Source: Mugil cephalus
Lineage: Eukaryota; Chordata; Actinopteri; Mugiliformes; Mugilidae
DNA: 64,000 bases
Direction of reading: 5' to 3'
Assembly (NCBI RefSeq): GCF_022458985.1
Contig: NC_061772.1
Span: forward strand, 30,557,006 to 30,621,005
The notes below the pieces were generated by a model. It searched no databases, had not been told where the DNA came from, and saw only the letters and a list, made by a program, of their open reading frames with translations. Within the stretch, counting starts at the first letter, position 1. Every line of letters begins with the position of its first letter. Shown here piece by piece: positions 1 to 12,599 of this stretch. Both the position numbers and the translations under genes were made by a program.

Positions 1-280
1 CTTTCCTTCCTCTCTTTTATCCTTCCTTCCTTCCTTTACTGACCACATGGTGGCGCTGCTACTTATTCACAGACTGGTGTTAATTGATTAATTAATTAAT
101 TCCAGGTAGATGAACCAGGTGAGATCAGATTGGACTTTTCCTGAAGCTAAAAAAAGACTAATTCCTGTTAACTGGGTAACACCTCTCATGACTGTGCCAA
201 TAAATGTTTGTGTGACAGTTTGTAATCGTTTGTATATGTAACAACCCCCCCCTCCATCCTCCCCCCCCACCTGCCTGTAG

Positions 281-406
281 CAGTATTGCTATGACCCCTA
301 CATCATCCAGAGCTCCCTCTCCCAGCAGACAGTAACTTACCTGCCATACGCTGCCACTGGCTTCACTCCTCCCCCCCAGCCTTATAGCTATGCTCCATAC
401 TTCCAG
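281..406 (+). CDS. Exon-like segment, unassigned
   Basis: A 126-bp open segment lies between a pyrimidine-rich acceptor (CTGCCTGTAG) and a GT donor (CAG|GTACCT). It encodes 42 codons without a stop, rich in Tyr and Pro, with stretches such as TYLPYAATGFTPPPQ and YSYAPYFQ. That composition resembles C-terminal tails of RNA-binding proteins, but I do not recognise the gene. It does not match liprin-alpha, whose first clear exon starts at 2026, so it may be the tail of an upstream gene, an alternative liprin exon or chance. Phase is 0 on both sides. Confidence 0.35.
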
Positions 407-2025
407 GTACCTGCGCATCCTCCCCCACATCCTCCCCCCTTTTTGTCCCCTCCCCTGGGTGGGTGCAGTCTACTGCCTCCTCTACAGTTATCTTCAGATT
501 CACACAGGATTCTCTCTGTCTGTGCTGAATGTAGCACAGTGAGAGTCCCAGTGTGAACACTGATCTGGTTTCAGTCCTAATGTGGAGCTGGTCTGAGACC
601 CATTGACTTCCTTCATTCTTCCTACTGACCACATGATATTGTTACACCAGGTGTGATCACAGGTAGTTCGACAGACGGCTCAGGTTCACCAGGTTTTGAT
701 GTTGGTGCGAGATCTGAATGAGCTTTTAGGCCTAGAAGAAGCTACTGGATGAACTGGTTTTCATTTGGGACGGACGCAGTCAGCTGATCTGATCCTTCGT
801 GAATAGTGAACGACTGAATCCGGGAGTTTAAAGGGGACACGCCTCTTCAAACCTTTTATTTCTGCTAATACTACGAGCAGAACAAACACACCCAGTCTGC
901 ACCTGTGAGCTCCTCCTTTCATCCTCCATCACTTTGATCACCTTCACTCCTCTCTTTATTTAGTCGTGTCACCTTTATATCGGACACTCGTTTTCTCTTT
1001 ATTGTGGATCTTTCTTTACGTTTCAGAGGCTGTAAATCGAAACACACACTAAATGAGACGACGCTTCAGGAGAAAATAAAATCAAATAAATCTTCCGCCG
1101 CCCCTCCAGTTTCCTCTTCCTGTTTCTCTTTCATAGCTCGCTAATCTCTGCCTCACTGCGTCAGCTCAACTCAAGGAAATGAGTGATTAGGAGTTTTCCT
1201 CCTCGGAGGAGGCGAAGAAACTTAAAAGAAAAAAGGAAAAGTCTCTCTCTCTCTCTGGTGGTTTATTTGCTCTGCTCATGCCAGGTCTGTGAGGAATGTA
1301 GAGGAGAAAGAATGCAAACAGCTGACCTGCAAGATAACATGACCGTGTCTTAGCGTAATTAGCTCCTCCTGCTCGTGGCCTGAATATCTGCTCACGCAAC
1401 ATAATATCAATGGGAAGTTTACAAGACGTTCACGCATCGAACTACTTGGGAAAATGTTGGCATCTGTTCAAATATAGTAAAAATGTCAAATATCAGCAGC
1501 GTTCTTCTAAATGAAATGCTAACATCACAGAATGCATGGTTTTATACTGGAATCACAGAATCCAAGACTCTAATCATCTCCACAGCCTCATCCACCCGCT
1601 GCTTATTTTAGGGAAGATAATTCAGTGTTTGTAGAATATATTTCAGGTTATTTCATTTATATAGCACCATAAAAGCAAAAAACACTTTAACTTCAATGTT
1701 TCAAAGAAATAAAGAAGTTATTAAAACCCATAATTAAACATATATATATATGATCAGGTCTGAAGTTTAAGTGATTTATGTAGATTATGATTATTGGAGA
1801 CTGCACCCCCCCCCCCCCCCCTCTCCACCCCCTCCCTGGTTGTTCTGCTGTGCTCTAACCTGCTGCTGTGTTTCCTCTTATTTCTCAGGATGTTAAAATG
1901 TGACTTTTCTGCTAAACTGCTGTTTGTTTGTTTGTGTTTGTGTGTTGTTGTGGTTTCCTGCTGCTGTGTGTTTGTGTGTCTCACTAACTGCCTTCTCTCC
2001 TCTTTGTTTCGTTGCCATGCTTCAG
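407..2025. other. Non-coding stretch before the first liprin exon
   Basis: No convincing exon is visible here. The stretch holds pyrimidine-rich runs, a poly-C tract near 1806-1820 and a TTTG/TGTG-rich tract at 1917-1985 just before the liprin acceptor at 2025. It is most likely an intron of the liprin gene, possibly with the end of another gene at its left edge. Confidence 0.5.
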
Positions 2026-5000
2026 CCTAGTGACCTGCGAAAGCACCGCAGGAAGGTAAACTATCGCCCCCCCACCCCATCTATACCCCCCCGGTCCCCC
2101 CCACCCCCCCATCCATTCAGACCATATGAGTCCATCATGGTCCTGATTCCGTGTCCAAACATTTAACATTAGGAGGAGTTTGATTTCTGTGTTCTGTCTT
2201 TTTTTTTTTTTTTTTTTTTTTATATTATCCTTAGTTTTATTTTTTTTTATTTTTTTTTTTTATTTTTTTTATTTTATTTTTATTTTATATTATTTTATAT
2301 CATATACTATTATTATATTATATTATATTATATTATATGATATTATTTTATTTTATTTTATATTATATTATATTATATTGTTTTATATTCTATTATTTTA
2401 TATTATATTATATTATTTTATTTTATTTTATATTATTTTATATCATATCATATTATATTGTTTTATATTATATTATTTTACTTTATTTTATTTTATATTA
2501 TTTTATATCATATCATATTATATTATATTATATTATATTATATTTTATTTTATATTATATTATATTATATTATTTTATATTATAGTATATTATATTATAT
2601 TATTTTATATTATATTATATTATATTATATTATATTATATTATGTTCTGCCTCCGTTGACTCTTCTTCTTCGGTGGTGCAGTCTGCTCAGGACGACAAGG
2701 CCACGATCCGATGTGAGACGTCTCCTCCCTCCACTCCTCGCTCCATGCGTCTCAACAGGGAGACAGGACACGCCTCCAGCCACGAGGACATCAGAGACAT
2801 CAGAGGGTCAGACATTAGCTCGTCTCCTTCCGACACTCTGTCTGTCTTATCTGTCTCTGTCTCTGTGTCTCATGTGTGTCTCTGTGTGTCGTCCCCCCCC
2901 CCCCAGCGTCCCCTGTCTCCAGGATGGACAGGCCAGTAACCCCAGCAGCAGCAGCAGCAGCCAGGACTCCCTGAACAAAGCAGCCAAGAAGAAGAGCATC
3001 AAGTCGTCCATAGGACGCCTGTTTGGGAAGAAGGAGAAGGGACGATCCAGCCTCCCTGGGAGGGACTCGTCCAGCCAAGGTCAGAGAGGAGGCGCGAGGA
3101 GGAGGAGGAGGAGGAGGAGGAGGAGGAGGAGGAGGAGGAGGAGGAGGAGGAGGATGGCTTCTCCTCATCTTCTTCCTCCTGCTCACTTTCCTTCTCACTA
3201 CTCTTTCTTCATCTTCTCTTCCGTCTACTTAATTTGCTTCAATCTGCTTCTTAATTTGCTCCTCCTCCCTTCTTCATTTACCTGCTCCTCTTTCTCCTCC
3301 TTCATTTTATTCTCCTCCTCCTCCTTATATTTCTTTCTTTTCTCCTCTTCCTCCTGCTTTTCATTCTCTCGGTCACTTTTCTTTCCAGTATTTGTGATTC
3401 TCTACGTCATTAAACTACTGATTGATGTTCAGATGTAAACACGTTAGTTTATATTACTTTTATTTATTAATTAGATTATTTATATTTATATATATTTTGT
3501 GTTTGTAGCTGGAACCCCTGAGGCTGACGTGTCTCCGAAGGACGGTTTGGGGATGGGGACGCTCGGTGGTCCTGCAGAGAAGAACAGGAAGCTCCAGAAG
3601 AAGTAGGTGTCCTCCCCCCTCCTCCCCCCGTCTTCACCTCCCTCTTCACCTCCCTCACCTGAGTGATAAATAACGTGGCCTCCTGCCTCACGCTCCCTCC
3701 TCTCAGCTCATCGCCACCATAGTTTCACTCCTTCACGCTGAGTTTTAAATGTTTAGCTCATGCTGCCTCTCTCTAGTTTAATTTATTTTTTTGCGCCAAC
3801 CTCACTTTTTATTTATTTATTTATTTATTTATTTATTTTTGTTTTATCATCTTCTTCTCATTCCATGTCCAAATAGTCCAAAGACCGGGTAAGTTGTTGT
3901 CTTTCTTTCTTGTTGTCTTGCCTTATCTTCTCCTCCTCCTCCTTTAACTCTGAGGCCTCTAAGCGACGTCCGTCCCTCTGAATGCTGCTCGCTGCTTTCC
4001 ACACAGGATCTAAACTAACAGGAATGTGCTGGATGTTTTCCTCCTCGGAGCATGATGGTGTTCAGGGAAAAAAAAAAAAAAAAAAGAATAAAAGTTCATC
4101 CAAACTGGTGTATGAAACAACCCTTCTGGAGATAACAGAGGTTTAAAACACTTCCTGAGAACGTGCATGAAGTGAACGTCCAGTATTTAGACAAAACGTC
4201 TTGTGTCCTGCAGACGTCCCTCTGAGCATGTTATAATGAGGAGGAGTCGGGTTCAGTAGGTGTTATGGTGCAGGGACGTCCTGGTCTTTAAATGTCCTGA
4301 AGTTTCACTGTGTCCTCCAGGAGTCAACGTATTCAGTCCAATAACCAGAGAATGCTTCTTCCTCTTCCTCCTTCTCCTCCTCCTCCTTTCTCCTTCTTTG
4401 ACTCCACCATTAAAACAGAAGGTGTTGAAGCTACATTGACCTGTTTTCTGTGTTTTTCTGTGTTTTTTTTTGTTTGTGGCAGAGTTTAAGTAACTAACTC
4501 CTGTAGCTTTTTTCTTGGCCTTGTCTGGTCATTTTAAAAACACCTGGACCGGCCCAGATACAGATCGGGACGTCCCTGCTCTCAAAGCACTGAAGGGGAT
4601 AAAACCTAACTAATAAAGTTCCTCAAACTTCTCCTTGAGTCTTGAACAGATGAGGAGGTCTAGATGAACTCCTCCAGACTACCATGTTTCCTCCTGGGTT
4701 TCAGTTTCTGCATTTCCTCTCAAACTCTTGCTGTGTTTTGAGCGTGCATGTCCGGTGACTGGGCTTTTATGCATAAGTTCAGACGTTCTCTTCGGCCCTG
4801 GTGAATCGTATCTGACGTACGTGTTGTGTCTCAGGCATGAGTTGCTGGAGGAGGCTCGCAGGCAGGGCCTTCCCTTCGCCCAGTGGGACGGACCAACCGT
4901 GGTGGTTTGGCTGGAGGTACGATGCTGTTCATCTGAAAACCAGGACCTTTGAGGCATTGTTTTTTTTTTTTCTAACCGGTGGCTCTTTCCTCCCTCCCTC

Positions 5001-8000
5001 CAGCTGTGGGTGGGCATGCCGGCCTGGTACGTGGCTGCATGTCGGGCCAACGTGAAGAGCGGTGCCATCATGTCGGCGCTATCGGACACAGAGATCCAGA
5101 GGGAGATCGGCATCAGTAACCCCTTACACCGCCTCAAGCTACGCCTGGCCATCCAGGAGATCATGTCTCTGACCAGCCCCTCAGCCCCGCCCACCTCCAG
5201 AACGGTACGCCCCCTCCATGTGTTCATTAGCATACAGCTACGGTGTTAGCATCGTTTGTTAGCATCGTTTCTACATCAACACGACTCAGAACGTCAGTAG
5301 AAGTCCTGAAAGTTCACAAAGAGAGTCCTTCCTTCCTTCCTTCCTTCCTTCCTTCTCTTTCCTTCTGTACTTCTTTCTCATTTGTTCATTCGCTCCTTTC
5401 TTCCTTCCTGCTATCTTCTCCCCTCCTTCCCTCCTTCCTTCTCTTCTTTTCCTTCCTTCCTTCCCCTGTTTCTCTCTCCTTCCTTCCTTCCTTCCTTCTG
5501 TACCTCTTTCTCATTTCTCAGTTTGTTCGTTCTTTTCTTTCTTCCTGCTATCTTCTCCTTCCTTCTCTTCTTTTCCTTCCTTCCTTCCTTCCTTCCTTCC
5601 TTCCTTCTCTTCTTTTCCTTCCTCCCTTCCTTCCTTCCTTCCTTCCTTCCTTCCTTCTTTCCTCCCTTGTCTTCCTCCGTGACCCAGTTTCTCTTCACAT
5701 TCAGCTCATGGACTCATGTCCTGACATTTTCTTTCAGAGTTCACTGGTAGAATTCACAGTTCATTGGTCCATCAATGATGAGCAGATGCAGCAGAACAGG
5801 CCCAAACCAGGACATTAGCGCCCCCATGTGTCATGGAGGGATGAGGTTCTGATGCTGGAATGCAGTGTTGGTTCATCTCCAAACATTTAAACCAAACTAT
5901 TCTACTCTGGTCTCATCTGTCCACTAAACATTGTCCCACATGTTCTTTGTGGACAGAGAGCAGTGTCTTTGGTTGTTGAGTGGATTCATCAACATGAACA
6001 TCAGCCAATGTGAGAGAGGCCTTTAGCTGCTTAGAAGTTCCCCTGGGTTCCTCTGGTTCCTCTCCCACTATGATGGAGTGATGTTTGTTGGTGGACCACT
6101 CCTGTGGAGGGGAACAGTCGTCTTCAATCTGTCTGACTCTCTGTGGATTAATTGTGGCTTCCAGACTCTTTACAGATGGTTGTGGAACCTTTTCCAGCCT
6201 GATGAGCAACAACAACTCTTTTTCTGAGCTCCTCACAAAGCTCCTTTCATCTGTTGTCATCACACACTTCAACACAAACATGAGACAAATCCCTGATTTA
6301 TAGAAACTAAACCAGGTCCTGAGTCTGATCACATTGATGGAAACACGTCTGGACTCTGGTTTAATCATAGAGAAGCTCCTCTCTGATCTGGAGCGTTGGT
6401 GTATTTTTATTAGTTTGTTTTCTCTTTTGTTTAATTTCAGGACTTCTGCTGATGTTTTGAGTCATTTTTATGTAGAAATGTAAAATATTCTCAAAGACAC
6501 AAACACATGTTGATTATCTTCAGTGACTTTTTGACATATTTCTGTTTTATTGACATTTTAACCGCTTATAAACTTGCGACTAACAACTAACAGCGATAAC
6601 AATGAATGAACAAATGCTTCTTGACTTTTTCCTTCACCACCTCCTCTTCCTCCTCCTTCTCTTTTTTTTTGCACACTTGTTATTTGGTGGTGTCACATGA
6701 TCAGACCACAGGAAATGTTTGGCTCACACATGAAGAGATGGAAACTTTGGCAGCTACTCCTCCAACGGTTAGTCGCCGTCACATCTGTGGTGACTGTCGA
6801 GTCTCGTTTCAAGCTGCGTTCAGGACGTCCAGGGATTCGTTTAAATTGGGGTTTAATTGACGAGTTCAGAGTTAATTTGTCTCCATTTAGAGTCACGTCG
6901 CAACTTGAAACAAGGTTCTCTCCACCCGTAGACTTTAGTTTCCGCCTCGTGTTTGTGAGTTCCTGCTCTTGTCGTAGCTGTTAGTGTGTTTTCTGTGTGA
7001 GTTTGTTTGATTGATTTTAGGATCTGAAATCGTTGATGTGTTGCATGATCCCTCACTGATAAGGACGGATGGTTTAACCCTCTGGAGTTGAGCCGCTGCA
7101 TCCAAATAACATCCTCACAGAGTCTCAACCTTAGTACAAAACTCCAAATTATACATCAGTTTTTAACTAATGTTTCTAGAGCAAGTAAAACCAGACTGGT
7201 TCTAAATAACTGAGTCTTTTTCCTGAATATTGTCGTCATGTTTGGTTCATGGAGGAAAAAAAAACATCCATCAACCAATCAGGACATGATGTGTCAACGG
7301 TTGCTAAGGAAGAAGGAAAAGTTGTTGGAGTGAGACTATATTCAGTCTCTGGAGGAACTGCAGCCAAAGAGACAGGAGACAGTTTAGAGATTGGACACAT
7401 TTGGGACATTTAGACATCATTACTGATTGGACATCTGATCATTTTGGACATGGTCCTAAATAGTTGGACAAAAAACACCGGATGCATTTCCTGCATTTTA
7501 ATCTAATCTAATCTGCATCTATTTTAACTGAAATAGTTGTGACTTTGCTAAATTTGTACATAAGCTTTTGACAATTTTACATCTTAACTTTACATTCTAA
7601 GTTCTAAAAATGGTGATTTCCTGCTGGGATTTGATGGTTTTAGATCCACGTGAGGTTGAGCTAAAGAATGAAACCAAACAAGATGAAATATAAACCTAAA
7701 AATGGACTCTGGAGGGTTAAACTGTCCCCCGCTTCCTCTTTTCTTTATTTTTTTAAATTGTTTTGAATGAATTGATTATTATTTTCTTTAGTTTATGTTT
7801 CCACTTGGCTCTAACACAGGCCTGCTGCCTCACTAACCCTTTCTGTTCTTCTCACCATGCTCACTCTAACTCTGCTAACACCAGGAGGATGACGAGGGCA
7901 GCTGGGCCCAGGTTTGACCCCAATAAATAAAAACATAAAGAATTAAATAAACAACACTTTTATTATTATTATTTTAATTCTGATAGCTGGTGGCTTCGTT

Positions 8001-11000
8001 TGCATGGACTCTAGTTGCTCCTCTAATAATGAAACTGGTCTATGAGGAGGAGTTGGAGGAGGTGGTGGTGGGGGTGGTAACCATGGTAACCTCCTCCATC
8101 CAGGACATGGAGCATCTTCTTCACCTCCTCCTAGACCTCCTTCTTTCATCTATCCATCCCGTCCTCCTTCATCTTTAGCTGTACCTCCTTCCTCTTCCTC
8201 CTCACTCTCCTTGTATTCCTTCTCTCTGTTTATCCCTCCATCTTCCTTATTCTCATCCTCCTCACTTTTCTTTTTACTCCTCCTCCACCTTCTGTTCCTC
8301 TTTTTTCTTCTGCCTCTCCTTTTACTTTCTTGTTCTCCTCCTCTTCCTCCTCCTCATATTCATTTTCCTGTTATTCATATTCCTGTTATTCCTCTACTCT
8401 TTCCTCATCCTCATGTTGCTCCTTCCTTCTCATCTTTTCCTCATCATTTTTCTTTTCCTCCTCCTCCTCCTCCTGCTCTTTTCTCTGAGTCTGATCTCAA
8501 TCATCCCTCAGTTTAATATCGTCCATGGAAACGGAGCCAGAGTCTTTTTCACCGTCGCTCATGTTATTATATATTTTTATTCTAGATTTTTGTTTCTAAT
8601 CACAAACACGGATCGTTTCACAACTTCACTCTTTTGGTTTGATTAATTTTAACTAATAAATACTAAATGCTTAAAGGCTTGTTTGCCTGTGGGTTTAAGA
8701 TGAGCTTCGGCCTGTTTCTGTTTCTCTTGTTAAAACCACAGAGCAGTGAATGAGGTTCACACCATAAAAGATAAAACTAATTAAGACGAGACACGGCGCT
8801 CATCAATTATGACATTTTTTCTATTTTGCTTTATTAACATGTCTTTTATCAGACTAGAAAAAATAATTCATTCATTTCACTACAGTGAAATCTGTGTTGA
8901 TTGGTTGGAAAGTGTCACGTGACCATGAATTCAGCCGGTCTGTGTTTATCTGAGAGGGACATTTAAAAAATGCTGTGGAGTCTGATATAAGGAGAAAATT
9001 ACAGCTCAAATTAGCAAGAAAAGTCAAAGAAACGAAAGGTGAAGGAGACGATCAGCAACGGATCATCATCATGTTTCACACTGGAATGAACTTATTGAGA
9101 ATTTAATCTGATATTTTGTTTATTTGGTTTTGGTTCATGGTAGTTTCAAATAAAATTATATATGATTTTACAATGTAAACCTTTAAATGAGTTTTTCTGC
9201 TGATACACTCTGCAGGTATTTACAGAGGGGAGTATTCATATATCACTCAGAGCCTGATTTATACAACATTTACTCCTAAAAACATGGCAAAAATAGTTTT
9301 TTTAAGTGGCTGTTGACAGTATTTTGTGAGTAATGGAGTGATAAAAAGAGAGATCCAACATTCGCTCTGTAAATACCTGGAAACGTAAAACGTCAACGAA
9401 ATGAAACAAGAATTTTGAATCTCTCTTTAGCCACTGTTCAGATTTGTGTTCTGGAAATTTATTCTAATTAGAGCATATTTAAGCAGACGACTCCTCATTT
9501 AAATCTAAAATCGAAACAAATACTTGTAATACAAAAACTGATTGTATTAATGTAAGTAATGTGGTGTCTCGCCATAAAAGAAAAACTATTCATATCCTGA
9601 TAACTACGCAACAGAAAAGAGCTTTTATTATTATCACACACACACAAAGGTCTTAGAGCTTCAATACAGAATCTAAAAGTCTGAAATGATCGTAGTTTAC
9701 AATCTTTAACAAACATTTAATCACGTCCTGCTGTAATTAAATCCTTGGGTAGTCGTTGTAGTGTCCTGTTACACCCGTTAAGTCGTCTCTCCTCTGGCCT
9801 CAGACGCTGGCGTACGGAGACATGAACCACGAGTGGATCGGCAACGAGTGGCTGCCCAGTCTGGGTTTGCCTCAGTACCGCTCCTACTTCATGGAGTCCC
9901 TGGTGGACGCCCGCATGCTGGACCACCTCACCAAGAAGGACCTGAGGGGACAGCTGAAAATGGTGGACAGCTTCCACAGGTAGAACAAGACTTTAAAACG
10001 TTGGAGCTAAGCCGCTAGCCTCAGCTAACAGAGTCTGTCAACAGGATTCTCCATCATCTGTTCACCACATGGGAGCTACTCATAAATACAGGCTTTTATC
10101 TCCATCTAGTGGTGTAATGGTGCCACTACACGTAATAAACAGCCATCTTAGAGTGGCTGGTAGCTTAGCATTGCTATGTAGCATGTAGCCTTGGTGGCTG
10201 GTAGCTTAGCATTGCTATGTAGCATGTAGCCTTGGTGGCTGGTAGCTTAGCATTGCTATGTAGCATGTAGCCTTGGTGGCTGGGGTCCTGGGGAGTTCCA
10301 TGTGTAAATCTCCATCTTCTTCTGGATCGTATAATGAGCTCAATGGTAGAATGTGATGACGTCCAGGAGAAATAAAATGTCCAAAGCTTGAATTGTGTGA
10401 ACGTTGCCTCCTGTAGTGAATCAGTAGCATTTTGGAGCCAGATTCACTTTAAGAGGTAAAAACCCAACGTGGAGGAAAAACTTTGGGTTCTTTGGTTTGA
10501 TCCTAATGGAGAGTGGACTCAATGTTACTGACACTGAAGTCTGACCTATTCATAGAGACCAGGGTCCACAGAGACCAGGGTCCAATAGAGACCAGGGTCC
10601 ACAGAGACCTTGGTCCACAGAGACCAGGGGCAGGAACGTGGATCTGATGGTTCTGGAGATAGTCCTGCTTTATTTTGGGTATTTTCAGGCAGGATGAAGT
10701 AAAAGTCCAGGGACTGAACAGGATCAGAAGTGTAACCGTACGTTGTTGCATGTCTTTGTGCGACAGGAACAGTTTTCAGTGCGGTGTGATGTGTCTGAGG
10801 AGGCTCAACTACGACCGGAAGGAGCTGGAGAGGAGGAGAGAGGAGTGTCAGCTGGAGCATAAAGGTGAGAGTCGCCCTCACGTAGAACTGGGCCGTACGA
10901 CCAAAAAACTCTATCACAGTGTTTCTCAGGTGTTTCCAACATTAGATTAAACTTAATGAAGTATTTTATCGTCATGATGAGTGAATATTGTAGAATAATT

Positions 11001-12599
11001 CCTCACTAGTAGTAAAACTTGTTTAATGAAGCTGTTTACGAAGAAGAAGAGTCGCACATGATTCTAATGATAAAATACAGAACTTTAACTGAGCAAATTT
11101 CACAAATATCGTTTAGAAAACCAGTACAGGGCTTTTAGCTTGGAGTTAGATTTTTTTGTGTGTGTTTGAAGATAATTTCAGTATATTACTTTTCACCCGG
11201 CAACTAGAAAAACTATTTTCTGATTGGCTGAAAACCTCCAAACAGAAACGCCTCATAGTGACACGGCAACACTGAAAAGGGACTTGAATGTTGTGTGAAC
11301 TTATTAAAAAGTGCCTCACAACTTGAGAGTCCTTCATAAAAAGTAGTGACACTGGCGACTTTAGTTGACAACTCTTGGATAAAAATGGTTGTTTTAGTCG
11401 AAACCAAAAAACCTCCAAACAGACGAGCCTCATAGTGACACGGCAACACTGAAAAAGGAATTGAATGTTGTGTAATGAAAAATATGGCGGTATATTAAAA
11501 ATTCATATCATAACTGAATTCGGTGTGAGCCGGTGTACTGGCCAGTCCTGCCCTCGCGTCTCCTTCAGCCCTATTCACACGGACTAGTTTTAGCTGAGGT
11601 AGATGTCAGATATGACTCCGGTCTCTCCTCCAGACGTCCTGGTGTGGAGCAACGAGCGCGTGATCAGCTGGGTTCAGGCCATCGGCCTCAAAGATTACAG
11701 CAGTAACCTTTATGAGAGCGGAGTCCACGGGGCTCTGCTGGCCCTGGACGAGACCTTCGACCACAACGCTCTGGCTCTGCTGCTGCAGATCCCCACGCAG
11801 AACACGCAGGTACACAACAACAACAACACCACACAATACAAATCACAACGCAAACACAAGCACGACTCGTCCTTATCTGAGCGAACTGAGGTTAAAGTCC
11901 ACGTGTGAACCATCGTTCTTTAATCCAGTTAATCTCTGGTTGTGAAACACAAAATAATCCATATTTATTTTTATCTTCTGAGTGTAAATTTAAAAGGAAC
12001 GTCTCGATAAATGTTCAAATCCATGATGATCGTCTTTATTTCTTCCCTTCAGGCCAGAGCAGCTCTGGAGCGTGAATACAACGGTCTGCTGGCCATGGGC
12101 ACCGAGCGGCGGATGGAGGAGGTGACGGACGTTTCTGACGACACCGCGACTCAAACCGTGAAGAACGGGAGTAACATCCTCTTCCTCTTCCTCTTCCCTC
12201 CTCAGGACGACGACAAGAACTTCCGGCGAGCTCCGTCGTGGAGGAAGAAGTTCAGGCCCAAAGACATGAGGGGGATGTCGCTGGGGGCGTCGGACACGCT
12301 GCCCGCCAACTTCCGAGTGACCAGCAGCGGCGCCGCCTCGTCTCCCTCCACGCAGCCAAAGAGGAGCCCGATGGACGGTAAGTCACGGGGACGGACGGAG
12401 ACGGACGGAGAGCATGAGCGCTGCCTCTTAACTCCAGCGTCTCTTTAATTCCTGGCTTTGCTTTACCTCTGGTTACCTCTTGATGCTGCCGTGACTAACG
12501 TCTGCATGTCTCTGCATGTCATTCTGTCGCCGTGGAAACGCAGGAAGTCAGTCTATACAGAGGCTGGACACTGCCACAGTCAGGACCTACTCTTGTTAA
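2026..12599 (+). CDS. ppfia1: Liprin-alpha (ppfia1-like), 3' half of gene
   Basis: Liprin-alpha is a scaffold that binds LAR-type receptor phosphatases and organises focal adhesions and presynaptic active zones. Exons read in phase: 2026-2055, 2682-2806, 2907-3079, 3509-3602, 4835-4916, 5004-5204, 6705-6767, 7885-7911, 9804-9979, 10767-10864, 11634-11809, 12053-12121, 12206-12377 and 12544-12599. Together they give 513 aa plus TAA. Landmarks are [25 protein letters not shown]1 ([13 protein letters not shown] then [20 protein letters not shown]), a 27-nt microexon (EDDEGSWAQ), SAM2 ([20 protein letters not shown]), SAM3 ([19 protein letters not shown]) and the C-terminal VRTYSC that binds PDZ domains in this family. 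The N-terminal coiled coil lies outside the window. The choice of ppfia1 over other paralogs rests on the neighbouring cttn gene, as in human 11q13. Confidence 0.93.
2197..2644. repeat. AT-rich TTTTA/TATTA simple repeat
   Basis: About 450 bp made almost wholly of T runs and TATTA/TTTTA units, inside the liprin intron between 2056 and 2681. Long open frames of Phe, Tyr, Ile and Leu run through it on the + strand only because the repeat lacks stops. It is not coding. Confidence 0.95.
3098..3154. repeat. (GGA)n microsatellite
   Basis: About 18 GGA units begin just downstream of the liprin exon donor at 3080. The adjacent intron continues as a C/T-rich tract to about 3400. The purine tract sits where it could affect donor use, but that is inference. 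Confidence 0.95.
3877..3888 (+). CDS. Candidate 12-nt microexon of liprin-alpha
   Basis: Between the exons ending at 3602 (phase 2) and starting at 4835 lies a 12-nt segment with an AAATAG acceptor and a perfect GTAAGT donor. Its length is a multiple of three and its inclusion keeps the frame open, adding four residues between the Lys-rich segment and HELLEEA. Liprin-alpha genes are known to use small alternative exons in this part (the 27-nt exon at 7885-7911 is an example). Nothing in the sequence proves use; there is little polypyrimidine tract. Confidence 0.3.
3889..4834. other. Liprin intron, no further gene content
   Basis: C/T-rich tracts (3930-3950, 4355-4400), an A-run at 4070-4085 and otherwise unremarkable sequence. 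I see no exon before the acceptor at 4834. Confidence 0.6.
5321..5665. repeat. (TTCC)n imperfect tetranucleotide array
   Basis: Imperfect TTCC/TTCT array within the liprin intron 5205-6704. The C/T-only strand generates stop-free frames on both strands (Pro-Ser-Phe-Leu and Lys-Glu-Gly-Arg), which are artefacts. Confidence 0.95.
5735..6370 (-). mobile_element. Decayed Tc1/mariner-family transposon
   Basis: Read on the minus strand, the stretch holds scattered transposase-like pieces in shifting frames: an N-terminal segment resembling [20 protein letters not shown] near 6210-6240, and a WTDETRVE core like the Tc1 W-D-E-T signature near 5890-5930, followed by an FGLNVW-like piece. Stops and frameshifts interrupt it, so it cannot make a transposase. 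A 151-codon open frame at 5913-6368 is in a different frame and is probably accidental. Confidence 0.65.
6768..9803. other. Liprin introns flanking the 27-nt exon
   Basis: Introns 6768-7884 and 7912-9803. The first has no repeat I can name. The second starts with a TTATTATTATT stretch, then a long C/T-rich tract at about 8090-8515 made of CTCCTT-type units. The rest (8520-9790) is AT-rich single-copy-like sequence with no exon signature. Confidence 0.6.
10154..10281. repeat. 41-bp minisatellite, three copies
   Basis: Three near-identical copies of a 41-bp unit (starting GGCTGGTAGCTTAGCATTGC) begin at 10154, 10195 and 10236, in the liprin intron 9980-10766. A second short minisatellite (GACCAGGGTCCACAGA type, about 17-18 bp) runs at 10555-10630 in the same intron. 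Confidence 0.9.
11217..11475. repeat. Direct repeat pair in liprin intron
   Basis: Two about 65-bp copies of the same sequence (core CTCATAGTGACACGGCAACA, with TTGAATGTTGTGT) lie at about 11225-11300 and 11405-11475, separated by about 110 bp. The rest of intron 10865-11633 shows nothing else. Confidence 0.8.

Noticed and set aside
2180-2659. 159-codon + strand open frame of Phe/Tyr/Ile/Leu
   Set aside because: It is the AT-rich TTTTA/TATTA repeat read without stops; composition is that of a simple repeat, not a protein.
2458-3438. 326-codon + strand open frame
   Set aside because: It fuses AT repeat, a true liprin exon (2907-3079), a GGA repeat and intron. Only the exon part is coding.
5913-6368. 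151-codon minus-strand frame
   Set aside because: It overlaps a decayed Tc1 copy but in a frame different from the transposase-like pieces; probably chance.
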